From: a bacterium
Lineage (GTDB): Bacteria > Vulcanimicrobiota > Vulcanimicrobiia > Vulcanimicrobiales > Vulcanimicrobiaceae
NCBI GenBank assembly: GCA_021778415.1
Contig: JAJYCL010000001.1
Location: forward strand, 62,001 to 126,000
Length of the DNA stretch: 64,000 nucleotides
Reading direction: 5' to 3'
Below are positions 59,547 through 64,000 of this stretch, one piece after another. A program made the translations under genes and the position numbers. Below the pieces are notes generated by a model. The model worked only from the letters and a program-made list of their open reading frames with translations, was not told the origin of the DNA and made no database searches. Positions within the stretch are counted from its first letter, which is position 1. Each line of letters opens with the position of its first letter.

Positions 59547-61013
59547 CCCGTCGCTGATGCGCTCGATGCGGATCACAGAATCCGCTTCGGTGAGATGCGC
59601 GAGGACATCGGCCCCGGCGATGACGCGGCCGAAGACGGTGAAATCTCGATCGAGATGGAGTTGCGGGGAAAGCGTTATGTAATATTGCGTTCCGGCCGAG
59701 TCTCGCTCCGGCGCATTCTTGTCGTAGTTGAGACCCATGGAGATGACGCCGGAATATTGCATCATCGGGTTCTCTTCCGCCGGAATCGTATATCCGGCGT
59801 CGCCGTTTCCGTCGCCCTTCGGGTCGCCGGTTTGCACCACGAAATCAGGGACGACGCGAAACCATGGATTCTTGTCGTAATAGCCCTCATTCACAAGATT
59901 CAGAAAATTTGCAACCGTGAGCGGCGCCCATTCGGGGAAGAGCATCACGTAGAGATTCCCTTGCGTCGTCACGATACGAACGCGGGGATGCATTCCCGCT
60001 GCCGGGCCATCCATTTCCGCGGCCGTCCTTGGATCCAATCGAGGCGAGAGTATCGCCTGCTCGGCAGTCGGCGCCGTGGGTTTTGCACGATCCGGCGTAC
60101 GGGCAAGCGCGGCAAGTCGATCAAGAGCGGAGGGAACAACCTTGGGCAGATGCACCGGATGCGGAATCGCCTTCCAATGATCGGTCATGGTGAGATGCTC
60201 GACGAGACGCAGCGATTCGCCGGCCTGCTCTTGCACGCGCCACGATGGATCATTTTTCGCGATCTGCGCCAAAAATTTTGCCTGCGACGCCGCGGCCCGC
60301 GAACCGAGTGCGCGCACCGCTTCGATGCGCACGACGTCATCATGATCGGTCGCCGCAACGGTGAAATACGTAAGCGGTGCTGTTTTTGCAAACCCGCGGA
60401 ACAACGACCACATCGCCGTGCGACGCACGCGCGTATTGGTATCGTCATCGACGGCACGATGGAGCGCTGCGATTGTAATGTGCTGCATCGTTCCGGGTGC
60501 GGAGAAGCCCTCCAACGCTTCGGCGGCATGGGCACGCACGATGGGATCATGATGCTCGCGGAGGAGCGCAAGTAACGAGCGTTGCGCCGCACGTTCGAAA
60601 GCGCCGAGATGCCCGGCCGTTTCGTATCGGTCGATCGCATCGGTTGCGGCAACTTGTACGGCACCATTGCGATCCTTTAAGGCCGCGACCACCGCTGCGG
60701 CATCGGCAGGACGTCCGATGAGTCCCAGCCCGAAGACGGCCATGGCTCGCACCGCGGGACGAGCATCCGCCACGTGCGCGAGCAGCAGCTCGGCTCCGGC
60801 GGCACGTTTCGTTCGGCCGATCGCGAGCGCTGCCCGAACCGCGATCTCCTCATCGGCGCTGCCTAACCATGTGGCCAACGCACCATCGCCAAGGGAGCGA
60901 TGCCCCTCAAAAGCCAGCATCTGCCGATAGGGGTCGGTCGGGGCCGCTCCGAGGGGAGCGACCACCAGCAAACACGCGAGCGCGGCAAGAAGAGCGCGTT
61001 GAAAATGCTTCAT
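59538..61013 (-). CDS. Secreted HEAT-repeat protein with C-terminal cyclophilin-type peptidyl-prolyl isomerase
   Basis: 491 residues from ATG 61013 with a signal peptide (MKHFQRALLAALACLLVVAP). Residues about 40-300 are HEAT-type repeats (EEIAVRAALAIGRTKRAAGAELLL, ARPAVRAMAVFGLGLIG). The last 150 are a cyclophilin domain (VRIVTTQGNLYVMLFPEWAPLTVANFLNLVNEGYYD, FRVVPDFVVQTGDPKGDG, GTQYYITLSPQLHLDRDFTVFGRV). The usual FHR reads WFRV, keeping the catalytic Arg. It probably folds exported proteins, with the HEAT part recruiting clients. Confidence 0.85.
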   Translation of the reverse strand: MKHFQRALLAALACLLVVAPLGAAPTDPYRQMLAFEGHRSLGDGALATWLGSADEEIAVRAALAIGRTKRAAGAELLLAHVADARPAVRAMAVFGLGLIGRPADAAAVVAALKDRNGAVQVAATDAIDRYETAGHLGAFERAAQRSLLALLREHHDPIVRAHAAEALEGFSAPGTMQHITIAALHRAVDDDTNTRVRRTAMWSLFRGFAKTAPLTYFTVAATDHDDVVRIEAVRALGSRAAASQAKFLAQIAKNDPSWRVQEQAGESLRLVEHLTMTDHWKAIPHPVHLPKVVPSALDRLAALARTPDRAKPTAPTAEQAILSPRLDPRTAAEMDGPAAGMHPRVRIVTTQGNLYVMLFPEWAPLTVANFLNLVNEGYYDKNPWFRVVPDFVVQTGDPKGDGNGDAGYTIPAEENPMMQYSGVISMGLNYDKNAPERDSAGTQYYITLSPQLHLDRDFTVFGRVIAGADVLAHLTEADSVIRIERISDGSE

Positions 61014-61101
61014 ACGTGCACTTTCGCGGCCTAGGCATCGTTTCACTAGCATTCGACAAAGATGGGCCGCGCATGAAGCGGCGAATCGAAACGAGGTCAC
61101 T

Positions 61102-61857
61102 ATGAAGATATCCCGTTTAAAATTTCCATTCCACCATGCGGCGCTACTCGGTGTTGCGTTCGCCGTTGTTGCGGCACCCCAGCCGGGGTTTGCGATCGCG
61201 ATTCCCTCGCCGAGTCCGAATCCGGTGTCGTCGCCGACCATCGCTGCGCCCTCGCGCGTTCTTCGCTATGGAACGACTTTGGAATTCACCTTAGATAAAA
61301 CGATGAGTTCCGCAAAACTCAAACACGGAGATCTGATTCCGATCTCGCTGGTAAAACCGATCATTCTCGGTGGTGTGACGGTTGCCCCGAGCGGTGCGCA
61401 CGCATCGCTACGAGTCATCGATGCGCAGCACGCTGCTGCCGGCGATATCCAAGGGTATTTCGATGTCGAAGTCACCTCGTTAACGCTTGCCGACGGACAG
61501 CGGCTTCCGCTGCTCAACGATCGATCGCACTTTTCCAATCGCGATACCTCGGGCCATGAATCCACGGTCGGTGTCGAAGATACCGTGGGAAGCATGACGC
61601 TGCCGTTCTACACCATTTTTGCGGCGCTGCGCCGCGGCCGAGAAGTCACCTATCCGGCCGGCACGAAAATTGCCGCGCGAATCGGTGCAACACTGAGTGT
61701 CGATGATGCTGGTCGCCCGTTGATTGCCTTGCCCTCCCCGCCGCCCGTCGCACTGAGCACACCGTCATCGGCATTTCCCGTCGCGCCGATCTATACGCCG
61801 ACTCCGCCACCGACACCGAAACCGACCCCAACTCCCGCACCCACGGCATCGCCGTAA
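61102..61857 (+). CDS. Secreted beta-rich protein with proline-rich tail
   Basis: 251 residues with a signal peptide (to about residue 33). The core (TLEFTLDKTMSSAKLKHGDLIPISLVKPI, VTVAPSGAHASLRV, TIFAALRRGREVTYPAGTKIAARIG) is homologous in layout to the protein at 49.3 kb. The C-terminus is a Pro/Thr/Ala-rich tail with PTPPPTPKPTPTPAPT, perhaps wall- or membrane-associated. No function assigned. Eighteen bases before another secreted protein gene, probably one operon. Confidence 0.7.
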   Translation: MKISRLKFPFHHAALLGVAFAVVAAPQPGFAIAIPSPSPNPVSSPTIAAPSRVLRYGTTLEFTLDKTMSSAKLKHGDLIPISLVKPIILGGVTVAPSGAHASLRVIDAQHAAAGDIQGYFDVEVTSLTLADGQRLPLLNDRSHFSNRDTSGHESTVGVEDTVGSMTLPFYTIFAALRRGREVTYPAGTKIAARIGATLSVDDAGRPLIALPSPPPVALSTPSSAFPVAPIYTPTPPPTPKPTPTPAPTASP

Positions 61858-61875
61858 CTCGGAGGTAGCCCCATC

Positions 61876-62562
61876 ATGCAACAACGTGCACGCAACACGG
61901 CGATCCTTGCCGTTCTCGTCGGCTCGCTGCTCCTCACCCTCGGCAGCGCAAAACTTTTTGCTGCTCCCAAACTCAGTCCCAAGCCGCAAGGCGCGGAAAT
62001 TGCTTTCGTTGCCGGGCTTCAAGCCGATCTCGGCAAACGTTTTGCCACGATCGCCGAGGCAGAAAAAGCCGGCTACTTCCGGTATACCAACGAAGACAAC
62101 ACGGGTTCGATCAGCTACGCAAATCTTTCATGGACGAGCGCGGATCCGGCGCATCCGAGCCAATTGTGGTATGACGTCCACGGGAATTTTCTCGGCGCCG
62201 ATTTCTCGGTTCCGTTCGTGAAGGGCAAACGACCGACGCTTTGGGGCGTCAATCCGGCGCGTTGGATGCACTTCGGCGAGCATTTGCATTACATACTGCG
62301 CGGTGCCGATGGCAAAGATATCTACCACGGCACATCGCTGAAAAAATTCGTTGCGGCAGGCGGTAGCGCCACCGCACCGGCGGCAACGACGCTCGTCTCG
62401 ATGGGCCTTGCGAAAAGCGCATCGGACGTCGTTCGCGTCTTTGTCTTTCCGAATATTTGGGACTTGGTGGTTTGGGTCAAGCCGAATCCGTCAGGCGCGT
62501 TTGCCGACATGAATCCGCTCGTCAAGCCGAGTAAAGGCGCCGGGATGGACGACGGAATGTAA
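61876..62562 (+). CDS. Secreted protein of unknown function
   Basis: 228 residues from ATG 61876 behind CGGAGGTAG. A signal peptide or membrane anchor (AILAVLVGSLLLTLGSAKLFA) is followed by a Trp/His/Asp-rich body: AEAEKAGYFRYTNEDNTGSISYANLSW, PSQLWYDVHGNFLGADFSVPF, WMHFGEHLHYIL. The pattern HxxLWYDxxGNxLGAD may be a conserved core. Not recognised. It converges on rpoD with 9 bases between stops. Confidence 0.68.
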   Translation: MQQRARNTAILAVLVGSLLLTLGSAKLFAAPKLSPKPQGAEIAFVAGLQADLGKRFATIAEAEKAGYFRYTNEDNTGSISYANLSWTSADPAHPSQLWYDVHGNFLGADFSVPFVKGKRPTLWGVNPARWMHFGEHLHYILRGADGKDIYHGTSLKKFVAAGGSATAPAATTLVSMGLAKSASDVVRVFVFPNIWDLVVWVKPNPSGAFADMNPLVKPSKGAGMDDGM

Positions 62563-62571
62563 CCTCCGTCG

Positions 62572-63765
<1,194 letters not shown>

Positions 63766-63785
63766 CAGTGTTCGCTCACCTCCTT

Positions 63786-64000
63786 TCAACCTTTTAACCG
63801 CGCGACGAGTTCGGAGAACTCCTCGCGTATTTCCTGTGGGACGGGCTGCCCCGCTCCCACAAAACCATCAATTCGCTCTGAGAGTTCACGATACCGCCGC
63901 TCGTAACCCTCACGCTCTAACCACCCGACGATCCGTTCGAGATGCGCAACCCGATCGTCTCTCGATCCATACCTCACTCGCGAACTTCTGTCTCGGCGCA
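63786..64000 (-). CDS. dnaG: DNA primase DnaG, C-terminal end (partial)
   Basis: The minus-strand frame is open from the window edge to the stop at 63786, about 71 residues. The helical sequence [27 protein letters not shown] with a basic lead fits a primase C-terminus, and the position directly before rpoD is the usual dnaG place. The catalytic part lies outside the window, so the assignment rests mainly on synteny. Confidence 0.6.
   Translation of the reverse strand, partial: RRDRSSRVRYGSRDDRVAHLERIVGWLEREGYERRYRELSERIDGFVGAGQPVPQEIREEFSELVARLKG

Overview
The window looks like chromosomal DNA of a moderately GC-rich, uncultured-type bacterium with a two-membrane envelope: it carries an RND-type transporter, a PBP4-type carboxypeptidase, lipoprotein-like and secreted proteins, and a chemoreceptor. 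Menaquinone genes of the futalosine route, a dnaG-rpoD pair, a YtpB/DUF2600 protein and many secreted proteins without clear relatives would fit a deep phylum such as Candidatus Eremiobacterota (WPS-2). That placement is an inference from gene content and style, not something the sequence proves.

Bases 1-3.2 kb are a decayed accessory region: the end of a membrane protein, a strong palindromic terminator, a structured element, a lipoprotein gene and a second gene both broken by frameshift or stop, an IS3-family relic, and a 19-bp direct repeat bracketing most of it. From 3.2 to 7.8 kb lie two tandem E1-alpha genes, E1-beta and lipoyl E2 of a 2-oxoacid dehydrogenase complex, with a large nested inverted repeat before E2. 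A MazEF-like toxin-antitoxin pair and a DUF4438 gene follow on the minus strand.

From 9.3 to 12.9 kb runs queD-queE-mqnB-mqnD and a NamZ-type muramidase (7-deazaguanine, menaquinone, wall recycling). After a PilZ gene, 13.5-21.2 kb holds glcD-glcE, a YtpB-like terpene synthase homologue, a zinc-ligand-depleted M28B protein, pepP and an epimerase. Then come an adrenodoxin-reductase-like flavoprotein, a CHASE3 chemoreceptor, a secreted protein, trxB, an HTH-metallo-beta-lactamase fusion and two tandem ICMT-like membrane proteins.

From 47.2 down to 28.5 kb, fourteen minus-strand genes are almost fused: an RND pump with extra membrane helices, SDR, M1 aminopeptidase, PBP4, TldD/TldE, malic enzyme, an OmpR regulator, a beta-propeller/phosphoesterase-like protein, a DDAH-like protein, a phosphoesterase and an ABC exporter. 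Several of these enzyme homologues lack their family's catalytic residues. From 47.5 to 50.1 kb is a second accessory patch with a Popeye-type cyclic-nucleotide-binding membrane protein, two IS3 fragments, a SnoaL protein, a secreted protein and tRNA-Leu(GAG).

From 57.4 to 51.0 kb a minus-strand run encodes a receiver protein, MntP, KamB-like and KamC-like aminomutase reactivases, a Kce-like cleavage enzyme and two dipeptide-type permeases, suggesting lysine or related amino-acid fermentation. The window ends with an orphan ModB-type permease, proline dehydrogenase, Dtd, a HEAT-cyclophilin fusion, two secreted proteins, rpoD and the 3' end of dnaG. Amino-acid and peptide catabolism plus envelope maintenance are the recurring themes. 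No CRISPR array, rRNA or intact insertion sequence was seen.
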